From IMG/VR virus record IMGVR_UViG_3300032236_000270, positions 1 through 36,879 of that record: a stretch of 36,879 nt of DNA; one strand, given 5' to 3'. The position numbers were made by a program, and so were the translations under genes. This DNA is from a virus. The notes below the pieces were generated by a model that ran no database searches, was not told the origin of the DNA, and saw nothing but the letters and a program-made list of their open reading frames with translations. Below, one piece after another: positions 24,661 to 31,840 of the stretch; position 1 is the stretch's first letter, and the number at the start of each line of letters is the position of its first letter.

Positions 24661-25190
24661 TACGAGAAAGCGATTTCTGTCCATTGAACATTGTTTGTTG
24701 AAGCGTTCCAATCTAATGGAACAGTAATGCCAGTAGTTGTTACTGGAGTCCCAGATGAAGCAGTCAATATCCAAGGCCGAAGAGCATTGCTGTAAAACGT
24801 AATAATAAGTGTTGGCTTGCTTAAACCCACTGTAACAATTCCATCTAAATTAGTTCCACCACCAGAAGCTCCAGTAATATCGTACCTAAATTGAACATAA
24901 CTTTGTAAAGGTGTATAAGCTGCTGCAGTAAGAGTTCCAGATTGTGAAGCAGTTAATGAATAACTACCTAAATTTAAAGTGCCTGATCCAGAAGTAATAG
25001 TATTTCCATTTACAGTGGATGGAGTAATTGCACCAAGAGCAAACGTAAGTGCAGGTGTAGTCGTTGGATTAGCAACTGATGCACTAACACCATTAGCATT
25101 AACTACGCTAACGGTTGTGACAGTACCCGATCCACCAGATGAACCACTTGCAGCACCGTAGTTTACTATTTGGTCAAATATTCCAGACAT
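24660..25190 (-). CDS. Small fibre-like virion protein
   Basis: 176 residues, no signal peptide. G/S/T-rich opening (YGAASGSSGGSGTVTTVSVV) followed by the repeat type GNTITSGSGTLNLGSYSLTA and a C-terminal domain with alternating beta strands (LIITFYSNALRPWILTASSG, VPLDWNASTNNVQWTEIAFS). It probably belongs to the tail or fibre complex. It lies between the paralogous small genes and the exported fibre gene and overlaps the latter as TAATG. No catalytic motif was found. Confidence 0.6.
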   Translation of the reverse strand: MSGIFDQIVNYGAASGSSGGSGTVTTVSVVNANGVSASVANPTTTPALTFALGAITPSTVNGNTITSGSGTLNLGSYSLTASQSGTLTAAAYTPLQSYVQFRYDITGASGGGTNLDGIVTVGLSKPTLIITFYSNALRPWILTASSGTPVTTTGITVPLDWNASTNNVQWTEIAFS

Positions 25191-25191
25191 T

Positions 25192-25512
25192 TTATAAGTA
25201 GTTTAATTCACTAACAGTGATTACTCCAGATCCAGATACAGCAATAACTTTAGCAGCTTTAGCAAAACTACTGCTCCATATACCGCTATTGCCATCTTTT
25301 ATAATATGACCATCAGTAGTTGTTGGAGCATTGCCATCAACAGTAAATCGCACATCACATCCTGCATTAGTCCAGTAAACGTGCTGTGTTTCACTATTTA
25401 AAGCAGCAACGATAAGATTGCCAGCCGTACCGCTTATAGCGACATTGCGATGATTAACTCCCTGTATAGGAAGCAACTGCATCGGTCCATTAACTATTCT
25501 TGAGTTAGGCAT
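25192..25512 (-). CDS. Small virion protein, paralogue of the upstream neighbour
   Basis: 106 residues. The second half (DVRFTVDGNAPTTTDGHIIK, then SGIWSSSFAKAAKVIAVSGS, ending VITVSELNYL) aligns by eye with the neighbouring gene (VWITFDGSTPSSTNGHLLPI, WFSKDSIIAAKWLR, ending FVTASEFTN). Both are all-beta and short. Proteins like this in podovirus late operons sit between the neck and tail genes and may decorate the capsid or the tail. Neighbours are separated by a single base. Confidence 0.65.
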   Translation of the reverse strand: MPNSRIVNGPMQLLPIQGVNHRNVAISGTAGNLIVAALNSETQHVYWTNAGCDVRFTVDGNAPTTTDGHIIKDGNSGIWSSSFAKAAKVIAVSGSGVITVSELNYL

Positions 25513-25513
25513 T

Positions 25514-25822
25514 TTAGTTAGTAAATTCTGAGGCAGTTACAAATGCGCTTGTTCCTGTGCTGCGTAACCATTTAGCAGCTATAATTGAATCTTTGCTAAA
25601 CCAACCATTATAATTAATTGGCAATAGATGACCATTGGTTGATGAAGGAGTGCTGCCATCAAACGTAATCCACACAGGAGCTGTTTGAACAGTAATAAAA
25701 ATGGCATTAGTTAAAGCACTAAACGTGTTAGCAAATTGCACAGAAGTTCCAGCAACAGTTAAATTCTGTGAGGTAGCTAACTGATTAGGTTTTGGATAGA
25801 GATTTACTACGAAGCTATTCAT
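25514..25822 (-). CDS. Small virion protein, paralogue of the downstream neighbour
   Basis: 102 residues, all-beta (LATSQNLTVAGTSVQFANTF, AIFITVQTAPVWITFDGSTP). The motif I-T-F-D-G-x-x-P-x-x-x-x-G-H is shared with the next gene downstream, indicating a tandem duplication. The role is unknown; the position after the neck protein suggests a tail or capsid accessory component. Confidence 0.65.
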   Translation of the reverse strand: MNSFVVNLYPKPNQLATSQNLTVAGTSVQFANTFSALTNAIFITVQTAPVWITFDGSTPSSTNGHLLPINYNGWFSKDSIIAAKWLRSTGTSAFVTASEFTN

Positions 25823-25833
25823 TGTATAAAGTA

Positions 25834-26451
25834 TTAACGTGGACTGCGATATGACCTGCTAACGTGGGTTGATATTCTATGAGCAATCATACCAGCAGAT
25901 CGTGTAATGTCTGTTCTGCTTAATTGCTCGTTCATTATTTCGCCAGCAAACTGGTCTTCTGTCAAAGCTTTATCATTTTGACCATCTTGGCGTAAGAAAT
26001 CTGAATAAACGGAATGGGCTAGATAATCAAACCACTCATAAGGAATATTGGTGCTGCTTGAGTTATAAGGACCATCCCAAACTGTTTTATATGTTACATA
26101 CGTTGTATTAGCAGGAAGCGTATCTGCCACTAAATAAGCACCAGTGTTAGTAACATAGTATTCAAGCTCCATAGCTGATAGCAGCTGGTATGGACTATAA
26201 GTTTTATGAATACGCAAAAACGTATCAATGTCTTTTAAACCTGTTTGCTTGTAAGGAACAATGCTATTAGTAGTGGTACGAGGTTCGCCTACAACTAAAT
26301 AACGAGGCCAAAACTCAGTAGATCTGTAAGCTATATTTGCACGCCTATTAATAAAGCTATTAATGAAAATAAGCTCATTATCAGTAAAGTCGCTAACACC
26401 AGCTAATGCTTGGATGCGTGTTAATAGATCACTATACGTTCCTGTATCCAT
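25834..26451 (-). CDS. Neck / head-tail adaptor protein, P22 gp4-like
   Basis: 205 residues, helical at the N-terminus. The opening TYSDLLTRIQALAGVSDFTD and NELIFINSFINRRANIAYRS is characteristic of podovirus tail-accessory or adaptor proteins (P22 gp4, T7 gp11 class), which bind below the portal and complete the DNA-filled head. The helix pair is followed by a mixed domain (VPYKQTGLKDIDTFLRIHKT, EWFDYLAHSVYSDFLRQDGQ). It overlaps the previous gene by one base. Assignment by pattern and position. Confidence 0.75.
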   Translation of the reverse strand: MDTGTYSDLLTRIQALAGVSDFTDNELIFINSFINRRANIAYRSTEFWPRYLVVGEPRTTTNSIVPYKQTGLKDIDTFLRIHKTYSPYQLLSAMELEYYVTNTGAYLVADTLPANTTYVTYKTVWDGPYNSSSTNIPYEWFDYLAHSVYSDFLRQDGQNDKALTEDQFAGEIMNEQLSRTDITRSAGMIAHRISTHVSRSYRSPR

Positions 26452-26765
26452 TAGAGTTTATTAGGGGCTAAATGTGGAAAACGCTTTTGGAAGTCTCTTA
26501 AAAATTCTCTGTTGCCCATAGCTTCTTTGCCATACTTTTGACGCAAATTAAACCATTCCCAAGCTGGCATAACAGATACGCATTTGCCTAAACCTTTTAT
26601 TGCAAACTTTTCGCTGTTTTTTACTTTTACGGCGTGTTGAGCGCATATTTTTTCACGCTCTGTTTCCATTGCACGTTTTAAGTTATAGCCAGTCTTAATT
26701 TCCTTAATTAAGGCTCTGTCTATTTCACCATCAGAGAAACGAGGTAAATGTGTGATTATATCCAT
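26451..26765 (-). CDS. Hypothetical late protein between capsid and neck
   Basis: 104 residues from the ATG at 26765. An earlier in-frame ATG (26783) sits in the loop of a terminator hairpin and is rejected; the later ATG lies just after the terminator's T-run. The protein is helical, basic and rich in aromatic residues near the end (PAWEWFNLRQKYGKEAMGNR, FLRDFQKRFPHLAP). It may take part in head completion, but no family was recognised. It ends with a one-base overlap on the neck gene. Confidence 0.65.
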   Translation of the reverse strand: MDIITHLPRFSDGEIDRALIKEIKTGYNLKRAMETEREKICAQHAVKVKNSEKFAIKGLGKCVSVMPAWEWFNLRQKYGKEAMGNREFLRDFQKRFPHLAPNKL

Positions 26766-26800
26766 AAAAAAGGCTCGTGGCATTGTAGCACACGAGCCTT
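26766..26800 (-). terminator. Rho-independent terminator after the major capsid gene
   Basis: On the minus strand AAGGCTCGTG (26800-26791) pairs with CACGAGCCTT (26779-26770), a perfect 10-bp stem with an 11-base loop, followed by a run of T (26771-26766). It lies about 20 bases after the capsid stop and directly before the next ATG. It should lower transcription of downstream genes, as the T7 terminator after gene 10 does. Confidence 0.88.
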
Positions 26801-26821
26801 GAAACGAAAGCTGTTTACTTA

Positions 26822-27799
26822 TTAAGCAATAGCTGTGATCTTACCGTGTGCTAGAGGAGAAAGAACTTGGAGTGTTAATGCAGCATCAACAAACCCACGT
26901 TCACCACCGCCCAAGTTAGGCAGACGAGTTGAGCCAATGCTCATTAATTCAGCAATTCCGACATAATCAGGATTGAGAAGGTATCCACGACTAGCACTTG
27001 GCATACAAGCAGGGTTACCATTGATAACCGTAATGATACCGAAGTCTGAGTCGTAGGTATTGACCGAGAGAGTGATCTCTTTGTCTGAAGCTTCAGCATT
27101 TACCTTGAAGGTATTGTCTGTTGAAACACCATCCGAACGAGCAAATCCTGAGATTGCACGGCGTAATGTTGTACCAGCAACAAGAGTTAAAGCATCAACT
27201 GTACCTGTTTGGGTAAAGATTGAAGCAATAAGAGCATTAAAAGCTGTTTCGGTTAATGTTGAACCTGTGCCATTGATTGAAGCAGCAGGAGTACGATAGT
27301 TCGATGGAACATCTGTAGGACCTGAGCTAGATAGCCAGTTTCCTAAACCACGAGAAGCATAAGCAGTTGTGCTACCATCTTCTACTGCGCGGTCTTGATC
27401 ACCAACCATTACAGCTTCAATATCACGTTTCATTTCGCGAATCGCTTTAGCTTCAGCTTCAGCAATACGAGCTGGTCCTACGGACTCAACTGCATCCTGT
27501 AACTGTGAAACCATGTAATTCTTTTGGAAAAGTTGTACATAGTTACCTAAACGAGCGCGACCTGAGAATTTATCAGTGAAGCTAGAGATGTCTTGACCTT
27601 CATGTACGCCAGTTGTGCTAGGAGAAGCAAGAACGTCAACTGTCCACTCGTTATAAGTAGCGGTTGCTTTGCTTTTCTTAGCTAGTGAAGTGACTGGTGT
27701 CTCTTCTGGTGCAAGAATTGTTAAGATATCTGTTAAGTCCTCGCGATTTGATACCGCTGAACCGGGATTTGTTTTATTATAAGTATTTGAAAAAGACAT
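26822..27799 (-). CDS. Major capsid protein, SU10/DUF5309-like
   Basis: 325 residues. The opening (NREDLTDILTILAPEETPVT, SLAKKSKATATYNEWTVDVL, GVHEGQDISSFTD) matches the DUF5309/SU10 major capsid family, an HK97-fold group. GNYVQLFQKNYMVSQLQDAV and REMKRDIEAVMVGDQDRAVE follow as the long spine helix, and the C-terminus contains the shell domain (YLLNPDYVGIAELM). It lies immediately after the scaffold gene and before a strong terminator, the normal place for the most highly expressed virion protein. No start-site Shine-Dalgarno; gap to scaffold 5 bases. Confidence 0.85.
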   Translation of the reverse strand: MSFSNTYNKTNPGSAVSNREDLTDILTILAPEETPVTSLAKKSKATATYNEWTVDVLASPSTTGVHEGQDISSFTDKFSGRARLGNYVQLFQKNYMVSQLQDAVESVGPARIAEAEAKAIREMKRDIEAVMVGDQDRAVEDGSTTAYASRGLGNWLSSSGPTDVPSNYRTPAASINGTGSTLTETAFNALIASIFTQTGTVDALTLVAGTTLRRAISGFARSDGVSTDNTFKVNAEASDKEITLSVNTYDSDFGIITVINGNPACMPSASRGYLLNPDYVGIAELMSIGSTRLPNLGGGERGFVDAALTLQVLSPLAHGKITAIA

Positions 27800-27804
27800 G
27801 ATTA

Positions 27805-28899
27805 TTAAGATTTAGTGTGTTGAAGAGCACGAAGTTTTAGGAAGTCCCCATAACTGTTAGATTGTCCAAATCTATCTGACAGATCTTTTAAAGCCTTACT
27901 TTGACGGCCTTCTGGCTGTAAAGTATCCATTGAGTGTCCTGTAATAGATGAAGGAGGGTTAAGCTTTGTGTTTGCTTTTGTAGCATCCACTGGCTTTCTT
28001 GCATACATACTATTAGCAGCATGAGCCAATATGTACGGTAGTTGTGGAGCCAAGTCAGGAAGTAGTTTTTCTATTCCTTTCAGTCGCTCATCACTCACCA
28101 TCGCTTCATACTGTTTACGCACATCATTGTCATCACCTTGCATCCAAGGAAGCTCGGTTTTAGACCTTTCTACAAGGAGTTGTTTTAATGAGTTTCTATC
28201 CTGCATTAATCTAATCTCTTTGTTTTGTGCTGGAAGATATGTATCACGCGCTTTACGCGCTTTACGCATAGCTTCTTTTACATCGCGTTTAGTGTACTCT
28301 TTGCCATTGACGTTAGCTAAAACATCATCTGCAGCAAGATCTTCACCTCTATCAATAAGGTCTTCAGCCCATTCTATTACTTCATTAACCTCTTGGAACT
28401 TTGATTGAAGTTCATCAGGAGTGCTAATTGCAGCGTATGGGTTGTTTTCCACTTTAGCTTCAAGTGGAGCCTTATTTTCGCGTTGTGCGAGTTGTGCTTG
28501 TAGTGCTGCCAACTGCTCTTCAGCTGCTTTACGCTTTGCGGTGAGTTCACCGAATCGCGCTACGGCTTTGCTGCCTAGCTTTTGAGCAAGCTCTCTAAGT
28601 TCACCTTCGCTCATGTTTTCGATCTCAACGTCCTTTGAAAGAACTTTAGCTTCTTCCTGTGATCCTATTTCCTGATTTTGTTCAACAGGCTCTTTATTCT
28701 GTTCAACAGCTTCTGGTTGCGGTTCTTCGACAGGCTTAGGCTGCTCCAAGATTGGTGCTGGCTCTAGCGATTTTTGCGCTTTAGCTATTTCCATCTTAGC
28801 TCGATATCTTTGAGAAGCAAAGTTGCTCGTAGATATGTTGGACTGTGCCACTGGATTTTGGACGGCTCCAGCGTTAGCCGATTGGACTTCATTAGGCAT
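27805..28899 (-). CDS. Scaffold protein
   Basis: 364 residues, highly charged. The first 100 residues are P/E/Q-rich (LEQPKPVEEPQPEAVEQNKE) and disordered, and 100-245 is largely coiled coil (KRKAAEEQLAALQAQLAQRE; VIEWAEDLIDRGEDLAADDV). The C-terminus is basic and rich in leucine (LSDRFGQSNSYGDFLKLRAL), like the capsid-binding tails of podovirus scaffolds. It is placed directly before the capsid gene, as expected. Assigned by composition and gene order. A TGATAGAAT promoter-like motif lies about 43 bases upstream of its ATG. Confidence 0.8.
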   Translation of the reverse strand: MPNEVQSANAGAVQNPVAQSNISTSNFASQRYRAKMEIAKAQKSLEPAPILEQPKPVEEPQPEAVEQNKEPVEQNQEIGSQEEAKVLSKDVEIENMSEGELRELAQKLGSKAVARFGELTAKRKAAEEQLAALQAQLAQRENKAPLEAKVENNPYAAISTPDELQSKFQEVNEVIEWAEDLIDRGEDLAADDVLANVNGKEYTKRDVKEAMRKARKARDTYLPAQNKEIRLMQDRNSLKQLLVERSKTELPWMQGDDNDVRKQYEAMVSDERLKGIEKLLPDLAPQLPYILAHAANSMYARKPVDATKANTKLNPPSSITGHSMDTLQPEGRQSKALKDLSDRFGQSNSYGDFLKLRALQHTKS

Positions 28900-28941
28900 T
28901 GTGTAATTCGTCTTTACGCCACGAATAGTTGCGATGGGCGT

Positions 28942-28950
28942 ATTCTATCA
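28942..28950 (-). promoter_or_regulatory. Extended -10-like motif upstream of scaffold-capsid genes
   Basis: Minus-strand TGATAGAAT directly after the preceding gene's stop codon and 43 bases before the scaffold ATG, a normal promoter distance. It shares the TGnTAnAAT form with the motifs at 13710, 17934 and 36682. No -35 is evident. The position would give extra transcription of scaffold and capsid genes, whose output is then limited by the terminator at 26766. Confidence 0.5.
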
Positions 28951-29202
28951 TTATCTAGGCATAGAGCTTCTCGCTCTTTTCCATAGCAAGGTCTGATAAT
29001 TGCAAATATCCAATATTTCATCATAGGCTTGGATGCGTCCACTTATCTCACGCAATCGTCCTTCGTTTGCTCTTGGCAACGATTTAATGGCTATTTCTCT
29101 ACCTGCTGCTATGTAATCAAGGAAATCTAAAAATTGATCTCGATCTGCTAAAAATTTAATTTGTTCTTCTAACGGATGCTTTTTTTCTGAAAAGATTTTC
29201 AT
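28951..29202 (-). CDS. Hypothetical helical protein between portal and scaffold
   Basis: 83 residues, predicted as two or three charged helices (EEQIKFLADRDQFLDFLDYI, GRLREISGRIQAYDEILDIC). No family recognised. A 93-base gap separates it from the portal gene; the gap contains two C-rich clusters and a possible weak promoter (TTGTCA, 17-base spacer, TTACAT on the minus strand). Stop and start contexts are tight with a promoter-like motif at its end. Confidence 0.65.
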   Translation of the reverse strand: MKIFSEKKHPLEEQIKFLADRDQFLDFLDYIAAGREIAIKSLPRANEGRLREISGRIQAYDEILDICNYQTLLWKRARSSMPR

Positions 29203-29295
29203 GCCTGTATGTAAACAGACACGATTAAGCTTGACAAGGATTTTAATTCCCCCTCAGACTCCCCCTTTCTTACTTCCTCACTTACTTTACGCTTC

Positions 29296-31395
29296 TTACT
29301 GTTGTTGTAATCCTTGAGTCTGCATATTGCCCATAGCTGCTGGTGCTGTTCCTATTTTGCCTATCTGAGCATTTTGCATTTGCTGTAAAGCGAATTGATA
29401 TTGACCTGCATACTTTTGAATACGGTTTCTAAAAGCCTCATCTTGATGCAATCTTTGAGCAACATCTGGTTGTGAAGTGTATTGTTGTATTACTTGCATT
29501 GCAATCTGTCCGCCATTTGGACGAGCACCAGTTTCAATACCAGCATAGATCTTGGAAAGATCGTCTGTAACAAACTTTACAATTTGTTGCTGTGCTTGTT
29601 CTGCTGGTTGCATGATTGAATCTGCTAAAATAGGATCAATCGAGTTTGCCATGTTTTCTATCAAAGCATCTGCATTGATACGATTGTTTCTATCCATTTG
29701 CATGAGCTGTACAAACTGACCAAGGCGTGTCTCGTGCGTATCTGGATCATTATTTAGCAAATCAAAACTGATGTTAATATCAAAATCTTCATCAGGATTG
29801 CCTTTATCGTATTTCATTGGATCTGAAACACCAGTAACACGGAAATATATTTCGTCTGGACCAAAACGCTGATAGCATTTGAAAGCCATCTTTAAAACTT
29901 CTTTTGCATGATTAAGGAATTTATTAACCATGAACTGCTGACGGATTCCAGAAACAGGATCGGTAGCATCAAGACCAATAAGATGGTCTGCAGCTTTTTG
30001 CATTGTTTGCTCAACCTCTACGCTTCCCGGATTGTATTGAGGTACAGGACCAAATTGTATTTCACCAGCACGGCGGTAAGGAACATAGCGACCCGGACCC
30101 CAATCAGTTGGAGGATTTCCAACAGGGTGCATTATCGGAGGCAATGTAGCCAAACTGTTTCTATCAACACGGCTGTCGCGTTCTGCTTTTACTTGATCTT
30201 GATAGCCACGCAATAAATCTGAGAATGTCTGAATTTCATACATTCTCTTTGAGTCATTGTTTAAACGAGTAACTACAAACGGATAATCGTTGTAGCCATT
30301 CATTAACTCAAATTTTGCATAACCTTGCACTGATGTACCTTCACCAGTAAACTTTGGATTAAAGATAGTGCGATAGATACCTTCGCTTCCATCTTCAGCA
30401 TCAATAAGACGCTGAAAACAAAAACAAACTTCTACCAATTCGTGTGCGTTGTATTGCTGACGGTAACGAGCCAATCCTGTCGAACGTGTTCCATAAACAC
30501 TTTCCATGTTGTATGTGTTTACGCCACGATAGTGTTCACAAATATGTTGCGCCCAACTTTCATCCCAGCCGTCAGATGTTACGCGAGATAATATTTCCTG
30601 TGCAGACAGGAATGTTCTGTAAAATACAAAAGGAGCACGCTGTGGATCTATGCAATAAGATGGGAAGAATACATCTCCATCTGGAGCACAACCTTGAACG
30701 TATGGTCTATCAATAGAAAGTTTGCTTATTGGTAAATCAGCAACGCCTGTAGCACGCAGATCTTTTAATGCTTTCTTAGCGCGTTTATCCATAACATCTG
30801 GATAAACAGTTTTAAGCATTGCAATGACTTTATCGTCATTTTTTCCTTCAAGAATAATTTTTGCTAAATCAGGACTTGTTTGAGCTATTTGATTTAAATC
30901 AATCTTTTGAAGATATTTCTTTTCCATACGTTCCCAACCAACGTAGGTAATCATCAGACCACGTTCCATGAAGTAATTGGAAGCAAGTTCCATTTCTTCT
31001 TTGAAACGAGGAATATAAGATTGCAGCATCCACTTAAGAAAAGCACTGGTTACGCGAGCACGCGCAGCATCATTAGCATTTGATGGATAGGCACGAATAT
31101 GTGCACGAGACAATGCTGATGAAAACATTGAAACGTATGTATTGATGGATTGATCAATAATGCGAGCCTCTGTGTCAGAAGCCCCTTCCCACGGAAATGC
31201 ATCTGCACCATGCTTACGAAGGTCAGACGTTTTTCCGGGCCAATAACAACGGCGATAATCAGAGCTATTAACACATTGATTAAAATATGTAGAAAGTTCA
31301 GTAGTCGTACGATTGTACGCAGCCCTTAGCTGAATGATGTTTGGTCCTTCGCTATCAACAAAAGTTAGGGCGTGTTCCTGTGTAGTTTCTTGCAT
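29296..31395 (-). CDS. Portal protein, P22-like
   Basis: 699 residues, close to P22 gp1 (725). Recognisable segments: SDLRKHGADAFPWEGASDTE and IIDQSINTYVSMFSSALSRA near the N-terminus, RFKEEMELASNYFMERGLMI, then long stretches with loops and helices ending in a glutamine-rich C-terminus (ALQQMQNAQIGKIGTAPAAM). Portal subunits form the twelve-fold ring through which DNA enters and leaves. It follows the terminase genes and two small genes. The 5' end overlaps the preceding gene by 31 bases. Confidence 0.82.
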   Translation of the reverse strand: MQETTQEHALTFVDSEGPNIIQLRAAYNRTTTELSTYFNQCVNSSDYRRCYWPGKTSDLRKHGADAFPWEGASDTEARIIDQSINTYVSMFSSALSRAHIRAYPSNANDAARARVTSAFLKWMLQSYIPRFKEEMELASNYFMERGLMITYVGWERMEKKYLQKIDLNQIAQTSPDLAKIILEGKNDDKVIAMLKTVYPDVMDKRAKKALKDLRATGVADLPISKLSIDRPYVQGCAPDGDVFFPSYCIDPQRAPFVFYRTFLSAQEILSRVTSDGWDESWAQHICEHYRGVNTYNMESVYGTRSTGLARYRQQYNAHELVEVCFCFQRLIDAEDGSEGIYRTIFNPKFTGEGTSVQGYAKFELMNGYNDYPFVVTRLNNDSKRMYEIQTFSDLLRGYQDQVKAERDSRVDRNSLATLPPIMHPVGNPPTDWGPGRYVPYRRAGEIQFGPVPQYNPGSVEVEQTMQKAADHLIGLDATDPVSGIRQQFMVNKFLNHAKEVLKMAFKCYQRFGPDEIYFRVTGVSDPMKYDKGNPDEDFDINISFDLLNNDPDTHETRLGQFVQLMQMDRNNRINADALIENMANSIDPILADSIMQPAEQAQQQIVKFVTDDLSKIYAGIETGARPNGGQIAMQVIQQYTSQPDVAQRLHQDEAFRNRIQKYAGQYQFALQQMQNAQIGKIGTAPAAMGNMQTQGLQQQ

Positions 31396-31640
31396 AATTT
31401 AGCGTGTGATATTGCGTTCTTGATGATACCACAGACATACTCCTGCGAACGCCCTATCTTGTCAGACAGATCGTCAGGAAACATTTCCGAAGTATTTTTG
31501 GTCTTTATCCTGCGATAGTATTCATGTTTAAGCAATCTATCGCTTTGCTCCAAGAGCCATTTGCGATTGACCGTTATATCAAGTGGAAAGGAACTCGTGG
31601 CGGTAGGTTGTACCTGAGTCGTCTGTAATGGCTTCGACAT
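31365..31640 (-). CDS. Hypothetical protein between terminase and portal
   Basis: 91 residues. Short polar start, then a basic helical region (NRKWLLEQSDRLLKHEYYRR), and a segment DDLSDKIGRSQEYVCGIIKN that could be a helix-turn-helix. It overlaps the upstream gene by 62 bases and portal by 31, both unusually long, so the exact bounds are uncertain. Role unknown. The open frame and the helical character support it as a real gene. Confidence 0.5.
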   Translation of the reverse strand: MSKPLQTTQVQPTATSSFPLDITVNRKWLLEQSDRLLKHEYYRRIKTKNTSEMFPDDLSDKIGRSQEYVCGIIKNAISHAKLCKKLHRNTP

Positions 31641-31839
31641 TGATGCGCTTTCCTTCGAGTTTTCCTGATAGTTTGCGTGGAATGGCTACAGCGTGTCTGC
31701 CATCTAATCCGTCAATCTTAGCAAAGACCCATTGTGGGTTTCTTGCTTGGGATATGACTACGGCTGGCATAAACTTCTTACCCTTGCCCTCCGTGTTGAG
31801 TGTTTCTACTGACTTGAGTTTTACTTTTGGTGATTTCAT
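31579..31839 (-). CDS. Hypothetical beta-rich protein after large terminase
   Basis: 86 residues. A basic start (SPKVKLKSVETLNTEGKGKK) followed by beta strands (KFMPAVVISQARNPQWVFAK, then AVAIPRKLSGKLEGKRINVE) that suggest a small OB or SH3-like barrel. A strong Shine-Dalgarno (AGGAGG) at the end of the terminase gene decides the start. It overlaps the next gene by 62 bases. No family recognised. Confidence 0.65.
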   Translation of the reverse strand: MKSPKVKLKSVETLNTEGKGKKFMPAVVISQARNPQWVFAKIDGLDGRHAVAIPRKLSGKLEGKRINVEAITDDSGTTYRHEFLST

Positions 31840-31840
31840 T

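Noticed and set aside
22528-25190. CRISPR-like repeat array in the fibre genes
   Set aside because: The repeats are coding, vary in sequence and length, and are fibre repeats (GGTGSTT type), not identical repeats with unique spacers.
26766-26783. Longer start at 26783 for the gene after capsid
   Set aside because: That ATG lies in the loop of the terminator hairpin; the ATG at 26765 follows the T-run.
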